From assembly GCF_900156395.1 (NCBI RefSeq), contig NZ_FTNL01000023.1, positions 1 to 64,000 of the forward strand: 64,000 bases of DNA. The letters run 5' to 3'. The notes under the pieces were generated by a model that ran no database searches, was not told the DNA's origin, and saw nothing but the letters and a program-made list of their open reading frames with translations. This stretch comes from Fluoribacter gormanii (GTDB taxonomy: Bacteria > Pseudomonadota > Gammaproteobacteria > Legionellales > Legionellaceae). Positions within the stretch are counted from its first letter, which is position 1. Each line of letters opens with the position of its first letter. Below are positions 20,101 to 29,557 of this stretch, piece after piece. The position numbers were made by a program, and so were the translations under genes.

Positions 20101-20187
20101 CAAAAAGTTTCAGCTTTAAGTATGTTTAAACCTGTCAATAATGGAAGTCTTGAGCAACAGACCAATGTTCCATCTTTAATAAATTAA
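17152..20187 (+). CDS. Large ankyrin-repeat protein, likely effector
   Basis: 1011 residues with no signal peptide. The first 520 residues belong to no family I recognise; they include a conserved-looking SGCFGFALHDLYHVVLLS segment that could be a catalytic or metal site. Ankyrin units follow in three clusters. The first is at residues 520-620 (GHVETVRLLHSAGASLNALM). The second is at about 733-805 (DENGRSLLINLIDKAHKK, then ELGANVNYVGPNGESPLGQA). The third is at about 897-980 (DRSGLSPLHAAARKGNEKMM). The start has TGGAG seven bases upstream. Ankyrin proteins of this size in Legionella are commonly Dot/Icm substrates that bind host proteins. The gene is convergent with the HD-GYP operon and divergent from the HEAT gene. 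Confidence 0.7.
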   Translation: MRNLTQLPLFKNAASILEDLEQYRDTPEIQEGAKQLVQALNASEMSSPVFYHPSLPKYALSAFEKEEINETQFISMLLIWAALKDYSQKEQISLNVYKLTDKDEVAQQKLRGYLTIQHISNHFIGDGGNGIKDDMDDNSEEKLFKSILDQDIPESERCFYTFVVKDPGEYFGIFEAIKRTGFDLLMPKKIKSGEYEFIIPSMTIIQSVLNVLVQKPKKLYPQIGENDFDDVYEMHRLDAHPFGLSFPETHEKSEADNLKSGCFGFALHDLYHVVLLSFTSEAHKDVFNAMIDLGKKLHSTAEEQKKRSYSEAVGSLIDNEFRQYVAGSTLSQAISKQQKTLLDSNENAVIAAMMGVLVKSVFYEQILEHSHPTTDADYSKETEDYIQTLEKINPKNTVAEKSEFCRELLAQLFQANGILNQQEIKLNRLVDILFNEERIVNTLGLDRVLSFDFTGFVSAYKHTVSLIQQQMVHCVRDPKNQKEGAWLNHYFDMAGKLQKAVHSNDIEEIKRIFLNKEYLQYYVSLDRIHGIEPSLIEQAAQLGHVETVRLLHSAGASLNALMLINAAKNKDIKMMNYLLEAGINPTEIDERGLSAIDYCLESGYIEGLKSVLAYTSLGRHHLEYLKYKGIQIHPDCNSLLERYDQFKKSLYDIYFCFENNKRAQLLYELVKSNTDGFSYLTQIEFDRLPDIHFSSNPKYYSSPNAHMYVNILDCLEIEQIHLMNQHTKLNVNQIDENGRSLLINLIDKAHKKDPELEIKMYRLLIELGANVNYVGPNGESPLGQALISNKFYLVEPLIKEGAEFHFEADDLNYLNSLLKYLANHPDGSKDFNNAFRQMLKNGLEFNQKRSIAIQKGFLDFNPEIKIVSLWSLMRDNHMHRVNIALNLRRFCIEQGANPNELSFDGNLELNVAIANGWDDYVVLILKNNADPNKTDRSGLSPLHAAARKGNEKMMEQLKQYGAKSTLNWRGKTPEEVLNETQSEQKVSALSMFKPVNNGSLEQQTNVPSLIN

Positions 20188-20194
20188 GCAATTG

Positions 20195-20226
20195 TATCCC
20201 ATATTCATTAAGGCTAATATGGGATA
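20195..20226. terminator. Bidirectional hairpin between ankyrin and HD-GYP genes
   Basis: TATCCCATAT (20195-20204) and ATATGGGATA (20217-20226) form a perfect 10-bp stem with a 12-base loop just after the stop of the plus-strand gene. It lies in the 119-bp convergent gap and could stop transcripts from both sides. Confidence 0.5.
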
Positions 20227-20306
20227 TACCTATTATAGGATTACTACACATAAAGACGTTATGGTGTGCGAAACAATAAACCCGTGCCTATGAATGATAA
20301 ACCGCT

Positions 20307-21500
20307 TCAATCCTTTTGTGTATGCAATGAATCATGTATTTTCCAGGTATACATGTTGACGTTAAGTCGTTCGTAAGGAAGGGCGGGAAACTCAAAATTT
20401 TTCTTGGTAATAAGTTCAACACAACATCCAACAACCGCTGCGTCATAGCGTTTTCCTGCGCCTTCTTGTAACTCATTGAGCGTCGCTTCAATTGAATTTT
20501 TAGGGCGGTACGGACGATGAGAGCTCATGGCTTCGAATACATCTGCGACAGTCACAATTTTTGTTTCAAAACGAATTTCATTAGCCTTTAATCCATGTGG
20601 ATAGCCGGAACCATCCAAACGTTCATGATGATGTAAAATAATGTCGGTAATTGTTCGGTTAAAGGCGACTCGCTTGGCAATTTGATAACCTACTTCAGGA
20701 TGGATTTTTATAAAACCATATTCCAATGGGGTAAGTTTTGCGGGGGAAACCAGAATCTCCATTGGAACGCGCGTTTTACCTATATCATGGATTAAAGCGC
20801 CTAAATAAATTTCATGTGTTTTTTGAGGGCTTAGGCCAAAACTTTTAGCTATTTCTTCGGCCAGTTTCGCTACACGAAACTGATGTCCTGCCGTAAATGG
20901 ATCGCGTTGTTCTGTTATCGAGGCTAAGGACTCAATGGTTTTGTCTAAGATATCTTGCAATTTGTACTTTGCTTGCTGTAGCGATTGAGTCTTGTTTTTC
21001 ACTAATTCCGACAAATGCTCTCGGTGCATTATCAATTCTTTATTGGTTTTTTCCAGAATATATTTTTGGCATAAATTTTCCAAAATAATGGCAGTGGAAA
21101 TTGTAAAGCTATTAACAATGGGGTCAAATAAATTGAATTGGTTAAAATCGCTAATTTTTACAACAATCAATCCATAAAAAATATCTTTTGCAAATAGGGA
21201 ATATACTTGCATTTCTTTGTCTTCAACTGATTCGCAAAGTTGGAAAAAATCAGCCATACTGAATGTTCCATTTTTTAAATCTATGGTTCCCAGAAGTCTT
21301 GAGTGCAGCTCTTTATCGCTTCGGTCTATATTTTTGATAAGGCAAACATCACATTCTTTTACGCCAGGTATACTGCGAATTATTTTTTCAAGATAAGGTT
21401 GAATTTGATCCGTATGTGTAAAAATGAAGAGCGCACTATGTGCAGCATAAAGCCTAAAGAGAATTTGCTCGTTATGTGTTAAATGATTCGCACTATTCAT
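20307..21500 (-). CDS. GAF-like/HD-GYP cyclic-di-GMP phosphodiesterase
   Basis: A 397-residue cytoplasmic protein. Residues 1-165 look like a GAF-type sensor (DVCLIKN, then FYGLIVVKISDFNQFNLFDP). A coiled linker follows at about 165-195. The HD-GYP domain then begins at ITEQRDPFTAGHQFRVAKLA. Metal and active-site motifs are complete: LIHDIGKTRVP, HHHERLDGSGYPHGL and VADVFEAMSSHRPYR. Such enzymes break down cyclic-di-GMP. The start codon overlaps the stop region of the MEDS gene by 8 bp (ATGAATAG), so translation is coupled and the two proteins probably work together. This is the intact counterpart of the frameshifted HD-GYP gene at 1352-2367, but with a different sensor domain. Confidence 0.88.
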   Translation of the reverse strand: MNSANHLTHNEQILFRLYAAHSALFIFTHTDQIQPYLEKIIRSIPGVKECDVCLIKNIDRSDKELHSRLLGTIDLKNGTFSMADFFQLCESVEDKEMQVYSLFAKDIFYGLIVVKISDFNQFNLFDPIVNSFTISTAIILENLCQKYILEKTNKELIMHREHLSELVKNKTQSLQQAKYKLQDILDKTIESLASITEQRDPFTAGHQFRVAKLAEEIAKSFGLSPQKTHEIYLGALIHDIGKTRVPMEILVSPAKLTPLEYGFIKIHPEVGYQIAKRVAFNRTITDIILHHHERLDGSGYPHGLKANEIRFETKIVTVADVFEAMSSHRPYRPKNSIEATLNELQEGAGKRYDAAVVGCCVELITKKNFEFPALPYERLNVNMYTWKIHDSLHTQKD

Positions 21501-22125
21501 TTTTTAAATTATTCATATGATTATGCAAAAACTCATCTGGTTTAATGTATGCAGGGTTTTTGACAATTTGTCCATGCACAAACATGAGCGGGTGAACTTG
21601 CAGGACATCATAAATCAATCCCCCATCGAATTTATTCACATCATACTGACAAACTGCAGTGATCGGGTGTGTATCAAGGATGGTATTGATGAGCGCTTCA
21701 TAAACAATTAACTGTTCAGAACCAGGAATATTTCTGCAAGACCATGTCATTTCCCCTGAAAGACGAGCCCCGGAAAATCCTTCGGCAATGGCTTTATCAT
21801 AGAGTGTTTTTAGACGAGATAGCATTTGTTCTGGTATAAATTTTCCATCTGGACAATAAATTGAGACAGCTGGAGAAATCTCAACCTGCTTGGTTTGTGG
21901 TAATTCTACATCCAGTTCCGCGAGCCATGCTTTAACTTCTTCGGGGGTCATCGTGTCTACGAAATATCCAATTTGCTCATTGTTGGCAATTCCAGATTCG
22001 ATATATTTAGATATGACTCGACGCTTCTCAGATTCATCTCGATAAATCAGACACGCATGGGCACCATGTTTAAAATGCTTATAACCAAATCCTAAAGAGA
22101 TGTCTTCATCACGGTTCCTGGTCAT
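21493..22125 (-). CDS. MEDS-domain sensory protein
   Basis: A 210-residue protein covering a complete MEDS (DcmR-type sensory) domain. KHGAHACLIYRDESEKRRVI leads, then GIANNEQIGYFVDTMTPEEV, then ARLSGEMTWSCRNIPGSEQL and the end TAVCQYDVNKFDGGLIYDVL. The family senses small ligands or redox state through an ATPase-like fold; no output domain is attached here. Output is likely supplied by the co-translated GAF/HD-GYP phosphodiesterase next to it. AAGGAGA seven bases before ATG 22125 makes the start secure. It is the first gene of the two-gene operon; the IS66 remnant lies upstream. Confidence 0.82.
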   Translation of the reverse strand: MTRNRDEDISLGFGYKHFKHGAHACLIYRDESEKRRVISKYIESGIANNEQIGYFVDTMTPEEVKAWLAELDVELPQTKQVEISPAVSIYCPDGKFIPEQMLSRLKTLYDKAIAEGFSGARLSGEMTWSCRNIPGSEQLIVYEALINTILDTHPITAVCQYDVNKFDGGLIYDVLQVHPLMFVHGQIVKNPAYIKPDEFLHNHMNNLKNE

Positions 22126-22205
22126 GCTAAAATCTCCTTATCACCTCATTAGATCTATATTAAAGTATAGCTATATTTTTTGTTTTTTTAACAGGCTTAT
22201 AAAAA

Positions 22206-22266
22206 GCGGCAGTAACTCCCCACGTCATCCCGAACCCGAGCGCAGCGAGGGTGAGGGCTCTCCTGT
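22206..22266 (-). repeat. Dispersed ~60-bp repeat, copy 2 (inverted)
   Basis: The reverse complement of this stretch matches copies 1 and 3 almost throughout the core CCCTCACCCTCGCTGCGCTC and the end GGGATGACGTGGGGAGTTAC. It differs at the outer end (GAGAGCCC rather than GAGATCCC, CTGACAGG rather than CACCGCAGG). It forms an inverted pair with copy 3 around the IS66 remnant. Confidence 0.85.
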
Positions 22267-22331
22267 CAGGTGGAACAATTTTTAAAGAATCGATTGATAC
22301 AAATCATTCCGCTCTGGGTTCAATGCATTAA

Positions 22332-22831
22332 TCAAATCATAGAACAGACTCTGTTTCCATATTGGGCATGTGCCTTTACTTCCGAGGGAAAAGAGGCGGT
22401 GACCTGCTTTTGACAACAGGAGCAGAACTTCATTTCCGCACGATGCTCTGTCACCTCAACCTGCACGATTGGTAAATCAAACACTTGTCGTTTGATTATA
22501 CCTTTGGCTGCTTGCTTTGCCAGAGACCGACCACAATCGGGGCATTCTTCTAGCTTATGGGTGACACCATGATCCGCATGAACAACTTGCTTGAGCGTTG
22601 TGCCTTTATGACCCTTATGACCGCCGCTTTTATGATGCCATTTTCACGCAATGAAGTGGTGCGTGGAGGTTTTCTTAAGCCATCACTGGATGGTGGTTTT
22701 GAGCTGTTGCTGCTGTTCTTGTTTAAACGTTTTTCCAGCTCTGCTATCCTTGCCGCCTGTTGCGTCACTCTCTTTTCTAGTTCCGCAATCCTAGCCAATA
22801 GTGTGCTGATGATTTGTTCGTAGTATTTCAT
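22332..22831 (-). pseudogene. IS66-family transposase remnant
   Basis: From ATG 22831 the protein starts with the IS66 leucine-zipper-like coil (ARIAELEKRV and a second copy of it). The hallmark NSSNSSKPPSSDGLRKPPR follows. Near 22630-22645 the frame shifts; in the next frame the zinc-finger part continues as GGHKGHKGTTLKQV, ECPDCGRSLAKQA and FCSCCQKQVTASFP, ending at a stop (22332) after QYGNRV. The catalytic core is absent. So this is a frameshifted and 3'-truncated copy of the transposase N-terminus, without recognisable IS66 terminal repeats. Flanking inverted copies of a 60-bp repeat (22206-22266 and 22893-22953) suggest rearrangement or later insertion at this site. Confidence 0.88.
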
Positions 22832-22892
22832 GCAGCTATTTGATCACAACCACATAATTTTTCAAATGTTTTTTACATGACTGTATCCGAGT

Positions 22893-22953
22893 TACACCGC
22901 AGGAGATCCCTCACCCTCGCTGCGCTCGGGTTCGGGATGACGTGGGGAGTTAC
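22893..22953 (+). repeat. Dispersed ~60-bp repeat, copy 3
   Basis: Identical over 61 bases to the sequence at 1-61 and in the same orientation. It is inverted relative to the copy at 22206-22266. It lies about 60 bp upstream of the truncated IS66 start codon. Confidence 0.9.
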
Positions 22954-23036
22954 AAGCGGCACTCAAAATGATTTAAACTTGTTAAAAATGTATTTATAAA
23001 ATACAATTCTTATATGGTATCAATCAAACTACAGCC

Positions 23037-23582
23037 ATGGGAAAGAAAAAAAAACTGTCTTACATTGTTGAGGCAAGCGACCTAAAGGTTCGTTTTGTCG
23101 AATTAAAAGAGTCTATTGAGGCTATAACCGATCCCGGTGCATTTATACCGAGCTCTTTGTATAATTATTTGATTAAAAAAAACATCTATGAAAAAACCAT
23201 ACACGATCTAAAGACTCCAAATAACCAAGACTATTTTAAAAATGAAAAAATGAATAACTATGCCAAATTTAGTCTTGGTACTGATAACTTAACAGATTCT
23301 GCGTTTACAGAATACAACCATCGCTTAAGAGATTATTTTTTTGCACTACCTCAAAAAATACAGGAACTTAAACAAGTTAAACGGGATCTAAAAGCCTTGA
23401 TCAAAGCAGCTGATAATCGCGCCCCATCTCTTTTTAAAACCGGGAACGTAAAAGAGTCTATTCGAGAAGTGATTGATTTAAATGAAATTAATCAATTATT
23501 GGCATTTGCTGAAGAAACGCGCGATAACATGACAGCTAATCGCGATCTTTTTATATCCAAAGACAGTACATATTATTTGTAA
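23037..23582 (+). CDS. Uncharacterised 181-residue protein
   Basis: A lysine-rich soluble protein with long predicted helices (KIQELKQVKRDLKALIKAAD, then VKESIREVIDLNEINQLLAF) and a tail ending KDSTYYL. No signal peptide, membrane segment or recognisable domain is seen. No clear ribosome site precedes ATG 23037. It is alone between the repeat/IS66 region and a convergent ankyrin gene. A small secreted effector is possible from the context, but nothing in the sequence proves it. Confidence 0.5.
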   Translation: MGKKKKLSYIVEASDLKVRFVELKESIEAITDPGAFIPSSLYNYLIKKNIYEKTIHDLKTPNNQDYFKNEKMNNYAKFSLGTDNLTDSAFTEYNHRLRDYFFALPQKIQELKQVKRDLKALIKAADNRAPSLFKTGNVKESIREVIDLNEINQLLAFAEETRDNMTANRDLFISKDSTYYL

Positions 23583-23751
23583 GCTTAAAATTGGGATAAT
23601 ATCTACTCTATGGCACAACCCAAATTAGCCTTTAATTGTTATAGTTTGGACAATTCATATTAAGAGCATGTATGGTGTAAAATTGATTGCAGCCGTTTGT
23701 TATTAGAAGAAAATAATCTAATAACTGCCCTCTATAGCATTTGTAGTAAGT

Positions 23752-23779
23752 TTAGGCTGGACTTTATAGCCCAGCCTAA
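23752..23779. terminator. Hairpin between convergent genes
   Basis: TTAGGCTGG (23752-23760) and CCAGCCTAA (23771-23779) form a perfect 9-bp stem with a 10-base loop, between the convergent 181-residue gene and ankyrin gene. Its stem resembles the hairpin at 10894-10923 in sequence. Confidence 0.5.
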
Positions 23780-23823
23780 GTAAGTTCGTTGCCATTTAAT
23801 CGAGTCGATTACCTACATCGGTT

Positions 23824-24984
23824 TTAATTATATCGAATTGCGGTGAACGATCCCTTACCGAATACACTATTAGCCATTTCTTCATCGGTCATACTTATAT
23901 CTTCGCTTGGTTTATCGACTTTTGCTTCAAATAACCCCGGTGAGTGAGTGGATTTGGTATTGCTAATTCCTTGATTAACTCTAGCAGTTTGTGATTCAAA
24001 TAAAGCGAGTAAGTTTCTTGAGTTGACATCATATGGGTTTTTTTCGTTTTTAACCTCATAATCAAATGCTTTATTATGGGGATTGAGTTCAATAATGTTT
24101 TTGACTATTGCTATGGAATAATGCTCAGGATCCGCTCCGTGCTTAATTAAGGAACCAATTAGCCTTGAGTCACCGCCACGTAATAATAAATAGGCAATAG
24201 GATTAAGCGAGCAATAAACCGGTATACCTGAATAGGTTTTAACGTAAAAGGTACTATTGAAATCAACATTATGCTTTTTTAATAGTGTTAGGCTACCCAA
24301 TGTATTTGGGTGTGCATAACTTTGGTGAAGGGCTGCAAATATAGGGGACCAACCTTTCAATGTGGTAATGAATAATCCTAAGTCCTTAGAGCCATTCAAC
24401 GTTTGTTTTAAACTATGCATATTTCCTAAACGCAATGATTTTTGAAGCCTTCCATAATCTCTGGAACAACGTATATGGTCTTTTATGAGTTTTGCTGCTG
24501 CATGAAAATGTTGAGATTGAGCAAAAAATAGAGGTGTTCTATTTTGGAAGCAAGCATGTAGAGTATTAGCCCCATTCTTAAGAAGACATTCAACAACAGC
24601 TACCGCCTCCAATGAATCACGGTTAGAATTCGACACTTGATTATTTATTGCGCGATGCAATGGTAGTTTTTTCATATTGTGATCCGGTTTATCCGGATTG
24701 GCACCCATATCAATTAGTCTTTGGACTATTCCAACATCTTTACCGTACTCGCAAGCCACACCAAGCATGGTATAGCCATTGTGATCAAAAGCGTTAGCAG
24801 CCAAATTCACTAATTTAGCAGAATATTTTTCTGGCTGAAATGACATAAACAGTTCTGGCCAGTTTTCCTTATTCTTGTGAGGAAAAAATGACATAATTTC
24901 ACTTAATTGTTCGAGTTGTTCCTTTGAAAGCTGCTCATGGCTGTCGATGTAATTTTTTGAATTATTGAAATAATAACGCTTCAT
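23824..24984 (-). CDS. Ankyrin-repeat protein, likely Dot/Icm effector
   Basis: 386 residues with ankyrin units through the first 300: DHNGYTMLGVACEYGKDVGI, then RLIDMGANPDKPDHNMKKLP, ECLLKNGANTLHACFQNRTP and LKGWSPIFAALHQS. The last 30 residues contain an acidic block (PSEDISMTDEEMANSVFG) followed by a short polar end, like the E-block signals of many Dot/Icm substrates. There is no signal peptide. ATG 24984 has AGGGA seven bases upstream. The target is unknown. It is convergent with the 181-residue gene and lies downstream of trxC on the same strand order, with a separate start. Confidence 0.72.
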   Translation of the reverse strand: MKRYYFNNSKNYIDSHEQLSKEQLEQLSEIMSFFPHKNKENWPELFMSFQPEKYSAKLVNLAANAFDHNGYTMLGVACEYGKDVGIVQRLIDMGANPDKPDHNMKKLPLHRAINNQVSNSNRDSLEAVAVVECLLKNGANTLHACFQNRTPLFFAQSQHFHAAAKLIKDHIRCSRDYGRLQKSLRLGNMHSLKQTLNGSKDLGLFITTLKGWSPIFAALHQSYAHPNTLGSLTLLKKHNVDFNSTFYVKTYSGIPVYCSLNPIAYLLLRGGDSRLIGSLIKHGADPEHYSIAIVKNIIELNPHNKAFDYEVKNEKNPYDVNSRNLLALFESQTARVNQGISNTKSTHSPGLFEAKVDKPSEDISMTDEEMANSVFGKGSFTAIRYN

Positions 24985-25080
24985 GATAAGTCCCTGTTCT
25001 TGTTTTTATTAGTTTGCAGGCATTATATACATGACGACACAATTTTTGAATTTAAAAAGAACAAGGAGCATTAGATATTT

Positions 25081-25121
25081 TGAAAATACTATGCGTATAA
25101 CCTTATGTCTTAGGAAGGACA
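25081..25121. repeat. 41-bp repeat, copy 1 (after trxC)
   Basis: It starts TGAAAATACT and ends TATGTCTTAGGAAGGACA; the last 18 bases are identical to those of the copy at 28021-28061, and the first part matches with a few changes. It lies just past the trxC stop. Function unknown. Confidence 0.6.
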
Positions 25122-25128
25122 GATTAAC

Positions 25129-25566
25129 TCAGCCTAGTTGCTGATTTACCCATCGAACTATATCTTGTACTCCCATGACCCCTGAGTGTCTGGCGACTTC
25201 TTTTCCATGAAGAAATAGCATCAGAGTTGGGATGCTTTGAATGGCATAATGGGAGGCTAAAGCCTGTTCGGTTTCAGTATTTACTTTGACTAATCGTAGA
25301 TTAGGCTCAAGGAGACCTGCCGCAGACTCGAAGTAGGGGGCCATCATTTTGCAAGGCCCACACCATTGCGCCCAGAAATCGACCAATACAGGGATGTCAT
25401 TACGATTGATGTGCCGTTCAAAAAGCGTTTGGGTCAATTGGATTGGTTTTCCATCAAAAAGCTCCTTTTTGCATTTTCCACAATTAGGATGTTCATTCAA
25501 GCGTGTTTCGGGCAGTCTATTGATGATATGGCAGTGGGGGCAAACGATATGCATTGGGTCACTCAT
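25129..25566 (-). CDS. trxC: Thioredoxin 2
   Basis: A 145-residue thioredoxin with the N-terminal zinc-binding extension that marks TrxC. Two CxxC pairs (CPHC and CGKC) come before the thioredoxin fold. The active site is VDFWAQWCGPCKMMAPYFE, and cis-proline lies in QSIPTLMLF. It reduces cytoplasmic disulfides and is usually part of the oxidative-stress response. Its position immediately downstream of katG on the same strand supports that role. ATG 25566 or 25554 (MHIVCPHC, matching E. coli TrxC) is the start; the longer GTG start at 25581 is less likely. A 14-bp perfect hairpin lies between katG and trxC. Confidence 0.92.
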   Translation of the reverse strand: MSDPMHIVCPHCHIINRLPETRLNEHPNCGKCKKELFDGKPIQLTQTLFERHINRNDIPVLVDFWAQWCGPCKMMAPYFESAAGLLEPNLRLVKVNTETEQALASHYAIQSIPTLMLFLHGKEVARHSGVMGVQDIVRWVNQQLG

Positions 25567-25596
25567 AATCTTAGTTCTCACATAGTTACTTATTTG

Positions 25597-25633
25597 ATAC
25601 TAATACTCTTATTGTAAGAAAGAGTATTAGTAT
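25597..25633. promoter_or_regulatory. Perfect 14-bp inverted repeat between katG and trxC
   Basis: ATACTAATACTCTT (25597-25610) and AAGAGTATTAGTAT (25620-25633) are perfectly complementary around a 9-base loop. No T-run follows on the minus strand, so an operator or RNA processing hairpin is as likely as a terminator. It lies 30 bp upstream of the trxC start. Confidence 0.55.
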
Positions 25634-25663
25634 AGTTCACGTCTTGCTAAAAACCTGCGAGTA

Positions 25664-27862
<2,199 letters not shown>

Positions 27863-28020
27863 TTAAACTATAGTCGAAGAGCATTGTCTAAGCAATCAAT
27901 GCGGCGTCTATTCAATCTCTATAATTCATATCTATGCCCATAGATAATTGTTGGGCTCATAAGGCCTGACCCATTCGTCTAATCAAGCGATTGTCGGGTC
28001 AAGGCTCGAGCTGTGCCTGT

Positions 28021-28061
28021 TGAAAATGCTAATTAATCTAACCTATGTCTTAGGAAGGACA
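28021..28061. repeat. 41-bp repeat, copy 2 (aminotransferase 3' end)
   Basis: It matches the copy at 25081-25121, with identical last 18 bases. Here the repeat overlaps the final codons and stop of the aminotransferase gene (stop at 28050-28052), so the end CPS of that protein is repeat-derived. Confidence 0.6.
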
Positions 28062-29219
28062 TGGAACCAGGCCATGCTTTATCTGTTTTAAACCTTGATC
28101 TACTTTTTCTTTACTCAACGCATAACACAAACGTAATACCTGTTTTCCTTTCTCAGGATTTAAATAAAAAGAACGTCCAGGAACCACGGCAACTTTCGCC
28201 TGCTCAAGTAACATGCGTGTCATAGTGGCGTCATCTTTAATGCCCATGCGTGAAAAATCAGCCATAATGTAGTAAGCCCCCTGAGGAACGGTGACTTCAA
28301 AACCAATGTCACGTAACTCACGAACAGTATGATCACGTTTTTCCAAATAGGTTTGACACATTTTTTGATAATAATTTTCTTGTAATTTGAACGCATCGAT
28401 TGCTGCATGTTGTAATGGTGTCGCAGGACACACATACAATAAATCTTGGACCAAGGCCATTTTTGCAATGACATGTGCCGGACCACTGGCATAACCTAAA
28501 CGCCATCCCGTCATATTATCTGTTTTTGAACATCCTGAAATCGTAATCGTGCGTTCTTTAAAATTTTTTAAACGAGCAAACGACACATGTTTATGACCAG
28601 GATAAGTAATATATTCATAAATTTCATCGGTGATAACTGCTAAATTATACTGTTCTGCAATTTCGCCAATCGCTAATAATTCCTGCTCAGAAAAAACTTT
28701 TCCACAAGGATTGCATGGAGTGCAAATGATAATCGCACGGGTTTTAGGAGTAATCACTTGTTCGAGATCATCGATCTGAATGCTGAAATCATGTAAATTA
28801 ATGGGTACTGCTTTAACATTAACCTGATACAGCTCCAAAATATTTTTGTGGTAGCCATAGAACGGTTCAAACAAAATAACTTCATCACCTGGATTAAACA
28901 AAGACATCGTCGCACAAATAAATGCGCCAGTAGAACCGTGGGTCACCAGAACTTCTGTTTCGGCGTGAACCGGGATTTGATTAAACGTTTGAATTTTATT
29001 GGCAATAGCATGGCGTAAATTGAATACCCCTTCACAAGCAGAGTACACATTTTTTTCTTGTTCAATCGCACGTATAGCCGCCTGTTTGATTACCTCGGGT
29101 GTAGGCAAATCACAAATACCCTGGCCTAAATTAATGCCGCCAATTTTTTCACACTCCGTGCTCGCCGCACGAATACCAGATTGACGCAAAGTTTCACTCA
29201 CTTGACTCGTTTTCAGCAT
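28050..29219 (-). CDS. Class I/II pyridoxal-phosphate aminotransferase
   Basis: A 389-residue fold-type I aminotransferase. GGINLGQGICDLPTPEVI leads, then the cofactor region VTHGSTGAF, CTPCNPCGKVFSEQE (substrate and cofactor Asn), AVITDEIYEYI (Asp/Tyr) and the Schiff-base lysine in ISGCSKTDNMTGWRLGYA, ending VVPGRSFYL with RLCYAL. The reaction is amino-group transfer between an amino acid and a 2-oxo acid; the specific substrate cannot be read from motifs. The usual NPTG motif reads NPCG here. The start ATG 29219 is standard. The extreme C-terminus overlaps a 41-bp dispersed repeat. Confidence 0.85.
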   Translation of the reverse strand: MLKTSQVSETLRQSGIRAASTECEKIGGINLGQGICDLPTPEVIKQAAIRAIEQEKNVYSACEGVFNLRHAIANKIQTFNQIPVHAETEVLVTHGSTGAFICATMSLFNPGDEVILFEPFYGYHKNILELYQVNVKAVPINLHDFSIQIDDLEQVITPKTRAIIICTPCNPCGKVFSEQELLAIGEIAEQYNLAVITDEIYEYITYPGHKHVSFARLKNFKERTITISGCSKTDNMTGWRLGYASGPAHVIAKMALVQDLLYVCPATPLQHAAIDAFKLQENYYQKMCQTYLEKRDHTVRELRDIGFEVTVPQGAYYIMADFSRMGIKDDATMTRMLLEQAKVAVVPGRSFYLNPEKGKQVLRLCYALSKEKVDQGLKQIKHGLVPCPS

Positions 29220-29557
29220 GTTGTTCGTTCCTTTTTGATTCTTCGTCCTGTATATAAGATAAAAACCCCCATCTCGTTACCGCTTATTCCTAAATAACGT
29301 TGCAACTTATCAATGAACTCATCCAAAAAATTAATTCTAAAAATAGAGGAATATAGGAAAGAAAGGATATCATTTAAAATTTCTATACCCAAGAATCAAA
29401 TACACAAATTGCTCTTAGCAATAGGAATGCTTTAGTCGTCAAAAACAGGCCGAAATCAAAGTTATTTGTATGACGCTTGATAATGAGTTAATTTCTTTGA
29501 TTAAAATAACATTTAAGAATCGATCTCTTAATGAGCATTCATTGGAGGATATGAGTC

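Noticed and set aside
22206-22953. Intact transposon bounded by the 60-bp repeats
   Set aside because: The transposase is frameshifted and lacks its catalytic part, and the repeats do not look like IS66 ends.
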